A stretch of 29,793 bases of DNA from positions 350,593 through 380,385 of the forward strand of contig SCFE01000065.1 in assembly GCA_004352715.1 (NCBI GenBank), written 5' to 3'. Positions within the stretch are counted from its first letter, which is position 1, and each line of letters starts with the position of its first letter. Shown here in pieces: positions 11,589-21,414 of the stretch. This DNA is from Hofstenia miamia (taxonomy: Eukaryota > Xenacoelomorpha > Acoela). The notes below the pieces were generated by a model. That model had not been told where the DNA came from, made no database searches, and saw only the letters and a list, made by a program, of their open reading frames with translations. Made by a program: the position numbers and the translations under genes.

Positions 11589-11666
11589 GTAGAATGTCTG
11601 ATATGTCAAATATATATTAATGATAGAATTACGCTTTCCCACCGTAATATAATTCCATCAACTTTA

Positions 11667-12794
11667 ATGGCATCTAATAATCCAAAGCTATTTGAGCTAA
11701 CAGAAGATCCTTTTGAACATGACCTAGTTCCTGAAAATCAAGTTCTCAGCAGACAATGGAATAACGCACATTTTCCTAATGAATCTTTATCTCCTTGGGA
11801 GGAAAAAGATGAAGAAATTGATGAAGTTAGTATAGATGAGTTGATAAGGGAAAAGGTAGAGTAGGAAGAAGAAGAAGAAGAAGAAGAAGAAGAAGAAGAA
11901 GAAGAGATTCAGTACGTTGAACTGCAATCGGTCTTTGCAACCCATACTTCATTTCATTTATATTTTCAACGGTTGGATGACGAGTGCAATGTTGAAAAAT
12001 GTGACCTAAATGATTCTATATGTCATTCAATCAAAAGAGAAAATCCAATGATAATAGTTATAACCAATATACTACACACTCATTTTGATATAAGAAAGCT
12101 AGTTAATGATACCATTCATAATTTTTTACCAAGAACCTATTGGTCTTCCTATTCTTTCTATTCTCGTATTAAGAATGAGAAGTTTGTCTCAACACTTGTA
12201 GCAGTTGACCCACGCTATGGAAAGATTTACCCAGCAAAAGTCTATAGGATCTGCACAAAAGCTAAGCATAGAGAATGTCATGTATCTGAAACCAGATTTA
12301 ATCAAATTAGACCAAGTGATGACATTTTTATAAATTTCAGAATTGAATCCTGGATTTACAAAGGGGCAAATCCTTCAAGAAAGACTATAGGAGTTTTCGA
12401 TGTTAAGCCAAACCGGAGAATTAGAACTAAATGCCAAAGAACTTTAGCTCAAGTCCTTGCAAATTTAGGATCCAGTATGTATATACTTTGTGGGGATTTA
12501 TGCAACAAAAGAGAAGATAAAAAGAGCAATTTTGAAGTTCTAAAAAATTATCAATATCAGTTTTCACATTGTGCAATATTGGGGTCAAGTACAGCTTCAC
12601 ATGAAGACGCTTCAATTTCATCCAATGAAGACGTCATCTGTTTTCTTACAAAAAAGGTTGTCTTACAAAAAGTGCACGCAAAAAATCTAACCAGAAGGAT
12701 TAAATTAAGCGAGTTGTACGATTGTGGTTTTGAGTACCCGACTGAAATCATGAACGCTTCGCAAGCATATTATTTAATAAATTATAAACTATAG
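11667..12794 (+). pseudogene. Acidic unknown-protein gene, B1 copy, interrupted by TAG
   Basis: This is the B1 version of the open gene at 16759-17886. It runs from the same ATG (MASNNPKLFELTEDPF) to the same terminal TAG, in one frame, but has an in-frame TAG at 11862-11864, just before the glutamate tract, where the other copy has GAA. After the stop come 13 GAA plus one GAG, against 15 GAA plus one GAG in B2. The rest of the frame (11865-12794) is open and differs from B2 by only a few residues, such as VELQS for VDLQS and NYQYQ for NYQHQ. A downstream ATG at 11973 could give a shorter 273-residue product lacking the acidic region. The copy is probably inactivated recently, or expressed only as the C-terminal part. 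An AATAAA lies near 12912. Confidence 0.7.
11865..11906 (+). repeat. GAA trinucleotide repeat in coding sequence (B1)
   Basis: Thirteen GAA plus GAG encode poly-glutamate. The mirrored B2 run is 17647-17694, written as TTC on the plus strand, with 15 GAA plus GAG. Replication slippage is the likely source of the length difference. Confidence 0.9.
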
Positions 12795-12959
12795 ACTTTG
12801 AGATTTAATGCTATAAGCAGCAACTCTAATAAGAGTCAAAGCAAATTTATTGCTCAATGTATCCAAAATTCTACAAACTAACACATGACAAAAGAAAAAC
12901 AAAATATAAACAAATAAATAACTACAAATTATTATGTAAAATATATAATAATATAATCA

Positions 12960-14272
12960 ATGTTTGTGTGAATGTTTGTGTAGGTGCTCAATGTTGGATG
13001 TATGTTTCAAATGAATGAAGTGTATTACCGTCCCCTAATGTGTATTGTTTTATTAGAAGAGACTGCTTCAATTTTTTTTCTAAATTATTCCACAATTTAA
13101 TTGATATGTGATGAAAGCAATTAGAATTTGTATCTAAACACGGAAATTTTTGCGATCGCTCATTTAATTTAATATAGTCATTAAGGAAAAGGAAAGATGT
13201 TTGTAAAGATTTGAATTTAAATAAGATAGATAGCATATGCAGATGAATTTGGTAGAACAGAGATAATATTTTATATTTATTACGATATACTGATGCTTCA
13301 CCATGCTTTTGTGCAAAGTTTAGAGTTTTTATGCACCAATTAAATGTCTATGATAGAAGCATACGATATTTCGAATTTAGGTTAGTTAAAAGAAAAGAAC
13401 AGTATTGAAAATGAGACAAACAGAAGCATGTATCAGTTGTTTATGATAATTGCTTGATATTACATTGCGGAAGTGATAAAGATATCTAATGCCTGCAGTC
13501 ATTTTTTGAATCTTATTCAGGAGAAATTTTTCAAATTTTAATTCATTGTCTATCTCCACTCCTAAATAGCTGACCTATTCATTTTGCTTTATTGACTCAT
13601 TATTTATCTTTAGTTCTATATCACTTATTAGATTTCTTTGTGCCTTCGGTGAAAAAATTAAAAATTGAGTTTTGTCAATATTTAGTTTCAGTTGATTACT
13701 TATGAAATAATTGTTTAATTTTTCTATATCTGTTTGGAGGTTTTTTGTAGCATCAAAAGCATTTTTTGCGGTACTTATTAGGCATGTGTCGTCGGCATAT
13801 TGGTAAATGTCGCTGTGTTTAACATGTTTTATTATATCATTTACAAAAATTGCAAATAAAATAGGACCAAGTACAGTACCTTGGGGCACCCCACGGTCAG
13901 TCGTAACATAGTTTGATTTTTTACTGTTTAATATTACACGTTGCTGTCTATTTTTTAAGAAATTCATGATTAAATTAATTGAGTTAACACCAAAATTATA
14001 ATTTATAAGCTTGTCTTGCAAGATATCAAAATTCATTGAATTGAATGCCTTACTTAAATCTAGTAATGCTACACAACTGCAGTTATTATGAGATATATTA
14101 GACTTAATTTGTTGCGTTATCGATAAAATTGCCTCCATTACGAAACCCAAATTTTATGTGATAGGATGTTTTCAGGTTTTATAGGAATGTTTATTTGAAT
14201 ATACAAAAGAGTTTTTCAAAGATTTTGCTAAGAGGATGTGTAATACAAATGGGTCTATAATTTTTTGCGTTT
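12960..14272 (-). mobile_element. Decayed LINE, left copy at palindrome centre
   Basis: The minus strand reads a reverse transcriptase. Near 14255 the translation gives NYRPICITHPLSKIFEKL, followed after a frameshift by the block at 14150-13575 with DLSKAFNSM, GVPQGTVLGPILF, FVNDI and the catalytic YADD. After a break, the C-terminal portion is at 13236-12988 (SIKLWNNLEKKLKQSLL) with a short 3' UTR. The 5' end is lost at about 14272, where hAT sequence begins. The RT palm motifs are intact here but stops separate the parts. The family looks like the CR1/Jockey-like non-LTR group. Confidence 0.8.
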
Positions 14273-14674
14273 AGGTTGTCACCACGACGATATTACGACG
14301 CTACACTTGAAACAGGAATGTGTTGGCATCGATGCATATATTAAAAAGCGCATGCTCAAGAACTGTGACGTTGATAACATCATTAAATCGAAGCAAGAGA
14401 AAGTGTCTCCAGCCGTGTACGCTGAACTTCAGTGCTGCCAGCCAACTTCTGCTACAGTTGAACGATCATTCTCTATGATGAGTAAGCTTCTGCGCAAGGA
14501 CAGACTTTTTTGCCTGAAAATGTGTGCAAATATTTGTGTTTGTACTACAATAAACTGTAATGGAATAGAATTCTAGATTAGAAAATTTTTCGTTTTTTTA
14601 GGTCAAAATTTGTCAAATTTTATCGTTTTTAAAGTCAAAATTTGGTGTTTTTTAGGTCAAAAAAAATTGCCCTA
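14265..14674 (+). mobile_element. hAT transposase 3' fragment (C-terminal dimerisation region)
   Basis: The plus-strand translation QPTSATVERSFSMMSKLLRKDR matches the hAT C-terminal dimerisation motif (P-x-S-x-x-x-ERSFS). A frameshift in the T run near 14507-14513 moves the true end (PENVCKYLCLYYNKL then stop) into another frame. The following AT-rich tail ends at TTGCCCT (14667-14673), which fits a hAT terminal inverted repeat of CAGGG type. Zinc finger, catalytic core and left end are absent, so the fragment is dead. Confidence 0.7.
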
Positions 14675-14689
14675 ATTATCAGTTTGCAC

Positions 14690-15105
14690 AACAGCGGATC
14701 AAAATGGTGTTTATCGAATACAAAGATTCAAAAACTTCATATAGAGAATGACAACAAAACAAGGAAGAAACTAAAGAATACATTAGAAAAAAGCAAAAGT
14801 CCTATGCAAATTTTGTCAAAATAGAATGAAAGCCAACTACAATCATTATATAACATTAAGAAATAAAGCCTCAACAAAATGTAATTTTGATCTACAATCA
14901 TTTTTACAAATATCTTTTAATGAAAAAATCTCTTAAATAAAAATGGTAATATATTTCGAATTTTTTTAATTTTATAAAAGAAAATGAAATTCCTTATATA
15001 GTAAATGATAATGGTAAATGTATTACAAATGACAAAGAAATCAGTAATATTTTAAATGAAAGATTTGTAAAACTAAGAATGAACGACAATCTAAACCAAA
15101 GTTTA
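14690..15105 (+). mobile_element. LINE ORF2 linker region, right copy, running into gap
   Basis: Conceptual translation gives pieces typical of the region between endonuclease and reverse transcriptase (KENEIPYIVNDNGKCITN and SNILNERFV near 14970-15075), with several frame changes. It points rightward into the gap. The same kind of element's C-terminus appears at 16106-16565 on the plus strand, so the gap probably hides the reverse transcriptase. Confidence 0.6.
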
Positions 15106-16105
15106 NNNNNNNNNNNNNNNNNNNNNNNNNNNNNNNNNNNNNNNNNNNNNNNNNNNNNNNNNNNNNNNNNNNNNNNNNNNNNNNNNNNNNNNNNNNNNNN
15201 NNNNNNNNNNNNNNNNNNNNNNNNNNNNNNNNNNNNNNNNNNNNNNNNNNNNNNNNNNNNNNNNNNNNNNNNNNNNNNNNNNNNNNNNNNNNNNNNNNNN
15301 NNNNNNNNNNNNNNNNNNNNNNNNNNNNNNNNNNNNNNNNNNNNNNNNNNNNNNNNNNNNNNNNNNNNNNNNNNNNNNNNNNNNNNNNNNNNNNNNNNNN
15401 NNNNNNNNNNNNNNNNNNNNNNNNNNNNNNNNNNNNNNNNNNNNNNNNNNNNNNNNNNNNNNNNNNNNNNNNNNNNNNNNNNNNNNNNNNNNNNNNNNNN
15501 NNNNNNNNNNNNNNNNNNNNNNNNNNNNNNNNNNNNNNNNNNNNNNNNNNNNNNNNNNNNNNNNNNNNNNNNNNNNNNNNNNNNNNNNNNNNNNNNNNNN
15601 NNNNNNNNNNNNNNNNNNNNNNNNNNNNNNNNNNNNNNNNNNNNNNNNNNNNNNNNNNNNNNNNNNNNNNNNNNNNNNNNNNNNNNNNNNNNNNNNNNNN
15701 NNNNNNNNNNNNNNNNNNNNNNNNNNNNNNNNNNNNNNNNNNNNNNNNNNNNNNNNNNNNNNNNNNNNNNNNNNNNNNNNNNNNNNNNNNNNNNNNNNNN
15801 NNNNNNNNNNNNNNNNNNNNNNNNNNNNNNNNNNNNNNNNNNNNNNNNNNNNNNNNNNNNNNNNNNNNNNNNNNNNNNNNNNNNNNNNNNNNNNNNNNNN
15901 NNNNNNNNNNNNNNNNNNNNNNNNNNNNNNNNNNNNNNNNNNNNNNNNNNNNNNNNNNNNNNNNNNNNNNNNNNNNNNNNNNNNNNNNNNNNNNNNNNNN
16001 NNNNNNNNNNNNNNNNNNNNNNNNNNNNNNNNNNNNNNNNNNNNNNNNNNNNNNNNNNNNNNNNNNNNNNNNNNNNNNNNNNNNNNNNNNNNNNNNNNNN
16101 NNNNN
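15106..16105. other. Assembly gap (1000 N)
   Basis: Exactly 1000 N, so probably a placeholder of unknown true length. It sits at the centre of the large palindrome. By mirror symmetry it should contain the counterpart of 13448 to about 14270. Confidence 0.95.
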
Positions 16106-16660
16106 GTCATAAACAACTGATACATGCTTCTGTTTGTCTCATTTTTTTTACTGTTCTTTTCTTTTAACTAACCTAAATTCGAAATATCGTATGCTTCTAT
16201 CATAGACATTTAATTGGTGCATAAAAACTCTAAACTTTGCACAAAAGCATGGTGAAGCATCAGTATATCGTAATAAATATAAAATATTATCTCTGTTCTA
16301 CCAAATTCATCTGCATATGCTATCTATCTTATTTAAATTCAAATCTTTACAAACATCTTTCCTTTTCCTTAATGACTATATTAAATTAAATGAGCGATCG
16401 CAAAAATTTCCGTGTTTAGATACAAATTCTAATTGCTTTCATCACATATCAATTAAATTGTGGAATAATTTAGAAAAAAAATTGAAGCAGTCTCTTCTAA
16501 TAAAACAATACACATTAGGGGACGGTAATACACTTCATTCATTTGAAACATACATCCAACATTGAGCACCTACACAAACATTCACACAAACATTGATTAT
16601 ATTATTATATATTTTACATAATAATTTGTAGTTATTTATTTGTTTATATTTTGTTTTTCT
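16106..16660 (+). mobile_element. LINE 3' end, right copy (mirror of 12900-13447)
   Basis: The 82-residue C-terminal frame at 16317-16565 encodes the same residues as the minus-strand frame at 13236-12988. Sequence before it runs straight into the gap. It is the mirrored half of the left LINE, with an AT-rich 3' tail shared by both. Confidence 0.75.
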
Positions 16661-16758
16661 TTTGTCATGTGTTAGTTTGTAGAATTTTGGATACATTGAG
16701 CAATAAATTTGCTTTGACTCTTATTAGAGTTGCTGCTTATAGCATTAAATCTCAAAGT

Positions 16759-17886
16759 CTATAGTTTATAATTTATTAAATAATATGCTTGCGAAGCGTT
16801 CATGATTTCAGTCGGGTACTCAAAACCACAATCGTACAACTCGCTTAATTTAATCCTTCTGGTTAGATTTTTTGCGTGCACTTTTTGTAAGACAACCTTT
16901 TTTGTAAGAAAACAGATGACGTCTTCATTGGATGAAATTGAAGCGTCTTCATGTGAAGCTGTACTTGACCCCAATATTGCACAATGTGAAAACTGATGTT
17001 GATAATTTTTTAAAACTTCAAAATTGCTCTTTTTATCTTCTCTTTTGTTGCATAAATCCCCACAAAGTATATACATACTGGATCCTAAATTTGCAAGGAC
17101 TTGAGCTAAAGTTCTTTGGCATTTAGTTCTAATTCTCCGGTTTGGCTTAACATCGAAAACTCCTATAGTCTTTCTTGAAGGATTTGCCCCTTTGTAAATC
17201 CAGGACTCAATTCTGAAATTTATAAAAATGTCATCACTTGGTCTAATTTGATTAAATCTGGTTTCAGATACATGACATTCTCTATGCTTAGCTTTTGTGC
17301 AGATCCTATAGACTTTTGCTGGGTAAATCTTTCCATAGCGTGGGTCAACTGCTACAAGTGTTGAGACAAACTTCTCATTCTTAATACGAGAATAGAAAGA
17401 ATAGGAAGACCAATAGGTTCTTGGTAAAAAATTATGAATGGTATCATTAACTAGCTTTCTTATATCAAAATGAGTGTGTAGTATATTGGTTATAACTATT
17501 ATCATTGGATTTTCTCTTTTGATTGAATGACATATAGAATCATTTAGGTCACATTTTTCAACATTGCACTCGTCATCCAACCTTTGAAAATATAAATGAA
17601 ATGAAGTATGGGTTGCAAAGACCGATTGCAGGTCAACGTACTGAATCTCTTCTTCTTCTTCTTCTTCTTCTTCTTCTTCTTCTTCTTCTTCTTCTACTTT
17701 TTCCTTAATCAACTCATCTATGCTAACTTCATCAATTTCTTCATCTTTTTCCTCCCAAGGAGATAAAGATTCATTAGGAAAATGTGCGTTATTCCATTGT
17801 CTGCTGAGAACTTGATTTTCAGGAACTAGGTCATGTTCAAAAGGATCTTCTGTTAGCTCAAATAGCTTTGGATTATTAGATGCCAT
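16759..17886 (-). CDS. Unrecognised protein with acidic poly-Glu region (B2 copy, open)
   Basis: A 375-residue frame from ATG 17886, chosen because this ATG is kept in B1; an in-frame ATG at 17931 would add 15 residues that B1 does not share. Order: a polar N-terminus (1-43), an acidic stretch (44-64) leading into 16 consecutive Glu (65-80), then about 295 residues with alternating hydrophobic and charged strands (such as FVSTLVAVDPRYGKIYPAKV and DDIFINFRIESWIYKG), several Cys, and a Lys/Arg-rich segment (KPNRRIRTKCQ). No signal peptide or membrane segment is evident. I do not recognise the family and assign no function. A pyrimidine-tract acceptor and open block at 18103-17959 suggest an upstream exon. 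The mirrored B1 copy carries a stop. The gene may belong to the host or to an old mobile element. Confidence 0.6.
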   Translation of the reverse strand: MASNNPKLFELTEDPFEHDLVPENQVLSRQWNNAHFPNESLSPWEEKDEEIDEVSIDELIKEKVEEEEEEEEEEEEEEEEIQYVDLQSVFATHTSFHLYFQRLDDECNVEKCDLNDSICHSIKRENPMIIVITNILHTHFDIRKLVNDTIHNFLPRTYWSSYSFYSRIKNEKFVSTLVAVDPRYGKIYPAKVYRICTKAKHRECHVSETRFNQIRPSDDIFINFRIESWIYKGANPSRKTIGVFDVKPNRRIRTKCQRTLAQVLANLGSSMYILCGDLCNKREDKKSNFEVLKNYQHQFSHCAILGSSTASHEDASISSNEDVICFLTKKVVLQKVHAKNLTRRIKLSELYDCGFEYPTEIMNASQAYYLINYKL

Positions 17887-19140
17887 TAATGAAATTATAT
17901 TACGGTGGGAAAGCATACTTCTATCATTCATATATATTTGACATATCAGACATTCTACATTTCAATATTGATATAATGACTGAATGCATCGGGATTTTGG
18001 TTATTTTCATTCGTTGCCTGTTTTTGTCCGATCTCAGTGTACATATCAGCAAACAAATACTGATGAGCGACCTCATGTGAATTGCAAGCTTCGGAAGCAT
18101 GTTCTAGAAGAGACGATAAAGAGAACATTTTACAAAAAGTAAAACTTCAATCTAAACTTTCATTTTGTCATCAATTGCACACCCCTTATCAGAACAATAG
18201 CCACCACCACCAACTGTTTGCCAAGAGCAATATTTGTCATCTATAAAAGAAAGAATTCAAAGACTGGTTCATCAAGATACAGATTGACATGATTCGAAAA
18301 TTTTGGCCACCCATTAAAATTAATGTCAAATCGGTCCACCTTAGACCCATCGTTGCCAAGTTTTTCCGTATACTAGACCAAACTTGGATAAGTTAGAAAC
18401 TTATAGTGAAAATTATACCCTGAAATTGTAAATACAAAACTGAGTCTGTCAATATTCTATGAAACTAATGTAAATCTTCAAAACACATTGTTTATACATT
18501 TTTGCAATCACTCCATTTGTGTTTAATTGAGTAAACTGTTGCATAATAGACAATCTTAGGGAAATTTCAGACTATGTTTTCAAATACCTCTACTCAAGCC
18601 TGTTCCGAAATCTTCCCTGCTCTCCCCAAGTCCATCAAATGAATACTTTACTAATAGGTGATATTATCGAAATATTTTGTTAAATGATTAATGTGATCAA
18701 TTGTATTTTTTTTACTAAAGGTTATGCTATAGGCAATGTTGAGATAGTTTAGGATGTGGAGCTTCGGATTACATGGCATACCAAGTAGTTACGAAAACTT
18801 TATATCAAATTTTGGAGATTTTTATTAAGAATGTCCCTATGTCAACTTTTTATATGATCTTAAGATAATGACATTCACTGATGTCTGGTTTGAAATATAA
18901 GTTAAGCCTTGAGTACTTATAGTTCCAGTTTCAAGAGAAACATTTCCGAGAAAAGCAACTATAAATAAGTCTGCTGTAAACTTTAAAAAATTTAGACTGA
19001 TTTCGTTGTGACCTTTCTTTGCTATTGAATGCGACTTTTAGATATTATTCATTCAGTCTGAACAATGATTGTTTAGTCAGAGCCTTGGTATACTGCAGGT
19101 TCTTTCTTTGCAGATTGAACCTATGGAAATATTTTATAGC

Positions 19141-20335
19141 GCTGACTTGGTATATTGCTATTCACGCTCTCTAAAACGGATTTATTGAAATCTAAAATTT
19201 CGGCTAAAACTACCAAATATTGAGTTATGTCATAGCATTGTAACTAAATGACCGGGATTGATTTACAAGCAATTTTTTGCATTCGGACCTCCGAAAATGT
19301 TCATAGTAGCTGAAATCATCACTTGTCATTCAGTAATTTTTAAATTAGAAATAGCTTAATAAGGCTATTTAGCTTCATTCCGCTAGGTGTCTAATTCGTC
19401 ATTTCATTGGTTAATTGTGTAATCCGAATAAATAAATATAATTATGGATAGAGGAGGGAAGATACGGTTCATGCCAGCCGGCTGCCCATGTAGTTTTGTC
19501 AAATATTGTCCTTGCCCAAAACCTATGTAAATGCTAAACATTAGAACTAGCCCGACTCCCAACCTATATTTACTATACACTGGTCCGCAAGTTTTTATCC
19601 AAATATTAATAGGTTACCAATAACAGTAATAAGGTACTAGAAAAATAGAAAGTGTATTGAACAATAAGATTTATTTTTATGATATTGTGATAATGTGATA
19701 TATCAGTGGTGTATTCGAGATGGCTCAGCCTAAATATGCGGATGATACCTATGCCCTCACGCCGATCCGCTGCAACACTCGACCACTCAATACCGAGTAT
19801 AGCAATATTGAACGCTTTTGCTACGACAACGACGTCGTTTTGAACAAATCTAAGTGCAAGCAGATGATTTTCTCAAAATACGATGGCGATTTACCTGACG
19901 ACATTTCTATAGTCAGTTCCCTAAATGTTTGGGTGTAATACTATCACGCGATTTAAAGAGGAACGATCATATCAGCTACATCACGAGGAAAGCCTCTCAA
20001 AGACGATACTGCCTTAGAATTCTAAAAAGCTGTACTTATAACATCACACTGAATAGCATCTTTCTTAGCACTATTGTAGGCATTCTGGGCTATTGCTCAC
20101 CAGTCTTCACTGTGCTACCTAATTATCTTAACGCTAGATTGCAAAGAATCTGTGGCAGAGCACAGCGCATTATGACTGGTCACACTGGTGGAGCTGTGAT
20201 CAAAGATTCGCGACATATCCACCTCGGCGCTCGTTTTTTCAAAACAGCGGTTTCTCATCCCAGCCATGCTTTACATAGTATCCTGCTGGACACATTGCCC
20301 TATACCGAGCCTTAAGTGCTCGCCAGTTAATTCCT
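19141..20335 (+). mobile_element. 1.2 kb segment in B2 only, with LINE reverse-transcriptase remains
   Basis: B1 is continuous across this site, near 10408-10414. In B2 the segment is flanked on both sides by TTTTATA (19134-19140 and 20336-20342), present once in B1. From 19720 the plus strand reads KYADDTYAL and FCYDNDVVLNKSKCKQMIF, then after a frameshift near 19925 LGVILSRDLKRNDHI and RLQRICGRAQRIMTG, which is the end of a LINE RT domain. The 19141-19719 part is not recognised. No poly(A) or simple-repeat tail is present at the end. Confidence 0.7.
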
Positions 20336-21169
20336 TTTTATACAAAGTATTTTAACAACTAATTGATGTTTTTATAAATATACGATTTCTTTCTTTCTAT
20401 GCTTTGCTAGGTAAAACAAGGTCGTCCAAAAACTAAAACTTAATTTTTTAGTTTGTGTTTTTGGCGTATTGGTACATTTAAATTGACTTTTCGGGTTTTT
20501 GTTCTCTAGCATTTAAAAATGAATTTTTTACTGAAAATTTAAAATCAGGTAAAATTCGGGAGCATCTCAAACAGAATAAAATGCGGAAAAATATTGAATT
20601 TTTTAATATGGTAGCAAGTTATTTTATGATTAATAAAATGTGAACAGAAATTACGATGCTTGCTGTTTGTCCTAATAAATGGCCAAAAATAAAATATTTC
20701 CCAACTTCGCTTTAAATTGATTCTTAAAAACTGCATATTGAAAAATGCAGAATGCAATAGACAAATGATGACACTATCATTCAGAATAATGTAAATGGTT
20801 TTGAAAATGTAAATATAAACCTGCTTCAAATGAATTTAATACTGCATTTTATTCTTCTGTTGTTGCTTCATTTGTAATGAATATTTAAAAAATTTCATTT
20901 TTCTGAAAACCCATAATTTTAGACAAGATAACTCTTTCTAAATAGCAATTGGCAAAATGGAGGGGGTTGCTAGCTAATCTTTGTTTGTATGATCATCGCA
21001 ATGAATAAAATTTAGAATAGCATATTGGTTCAAGCGAGTTTTTTTAATAATTTTAGTTAAATAATTCCACTCTAAACCTTTGCCAGAAATTCTTACATAA
21101 GTAATGCATTAAATTTTGAAATTCTACATCTATGAACTACCTAAATATTATTCGTCTTGAATAATATTA

Positions 21170-21366
21170 CTATATCATAAAATGACGTATTTAATTAAAC
21201 GCTGGTAGCGTCTTTCGAAATAGGCCAATGATCAAGTTGAGCGGCTTAATCCAATGATTAACAACATCAATCATTACGAAGTCGCCGTGTACGTCAGTCA
21301 TCAATCAAGATGCCTTAAAGTGAAGAACACTGTCAACTTTGCTTTGTCACATAGCGAATATAAAAG
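21170..21366 (+). promoter_or_regulatory. Orphan diverged Zic-like promoter module (B2)
   Basis: Same 197-base module as 9367-9563, on the plus strand, ending at TATAAAAG (21359-21366). A TCAG follows with its A at 21382, a shorter spacing than in the genes. It points towards Zic-like copy 3, whose own promoter is 2.3 kb further on, but no coding sequence of its own follows. Confidence 0.75.
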
Positions 21367-21396
21367 TTGAAATGCTTTGTCAGAAAATTATTACTT

Positions 21397-21414
21397 GGGG
21401 CGGGGGGGGCGGGG
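21397..21414 (+). other. G-rich tract (potential G-quadruplex), B2
   Basis: GGGG C GGGGGGGG C GGGG, beginning 30 bases after the orphan TATA box. It is the strongest departure from base composition in this AT-rich window. The mirrored B1 tract has ten G in the centre and lacks the last G block. Confidence 0.6.

Larger units (their letters stand above)
8002..13447 (+). repeat. Unit B, copy B1
   Basis: The reverse complement recurs at 16106-22763 with mostly single-base differences. The main exception is a 1.2 kb segment at 19141-20335 that B1 lacks. Contents in order: AT-rich sequence without a gene (8002-9320), a G/C homopolymer tract, an orphan Zic-type promoter (9367-9563), gene-poor sequence (9564-11300), the unknown acidic-protein gene, then the 3' end of a LINE (about 12960 onward). 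Homology visibly ends at 13447 only because the mirrored sequence enters the gap. Confidence 0.9.

Noticed and set aside
12427-12751. Minus-strand frames over the acidic-protein gene, mirrored at 16802-17126
   Set aside because: Shadows of the sense frame in a conserved duplicate.
15079-16167. Long open frames on both strands across 15106-16105 and 28029-29028
   Set aside because: They consist of N; gaps have no stops, so the frames are artefacts.
17880-18080. 66-codon plus-strand frame upstream of the B2 gene
   Set aside because: Antisense to the gene start and its probable upstream exon; not conserved as a frame in B1.
20545-20829. 94-codon minus-strand frame in B2
   Set aside because: The B1 counterpart (about 9910-10190) is interrupted; low-complexity AT-rich composition and no recognised motif.
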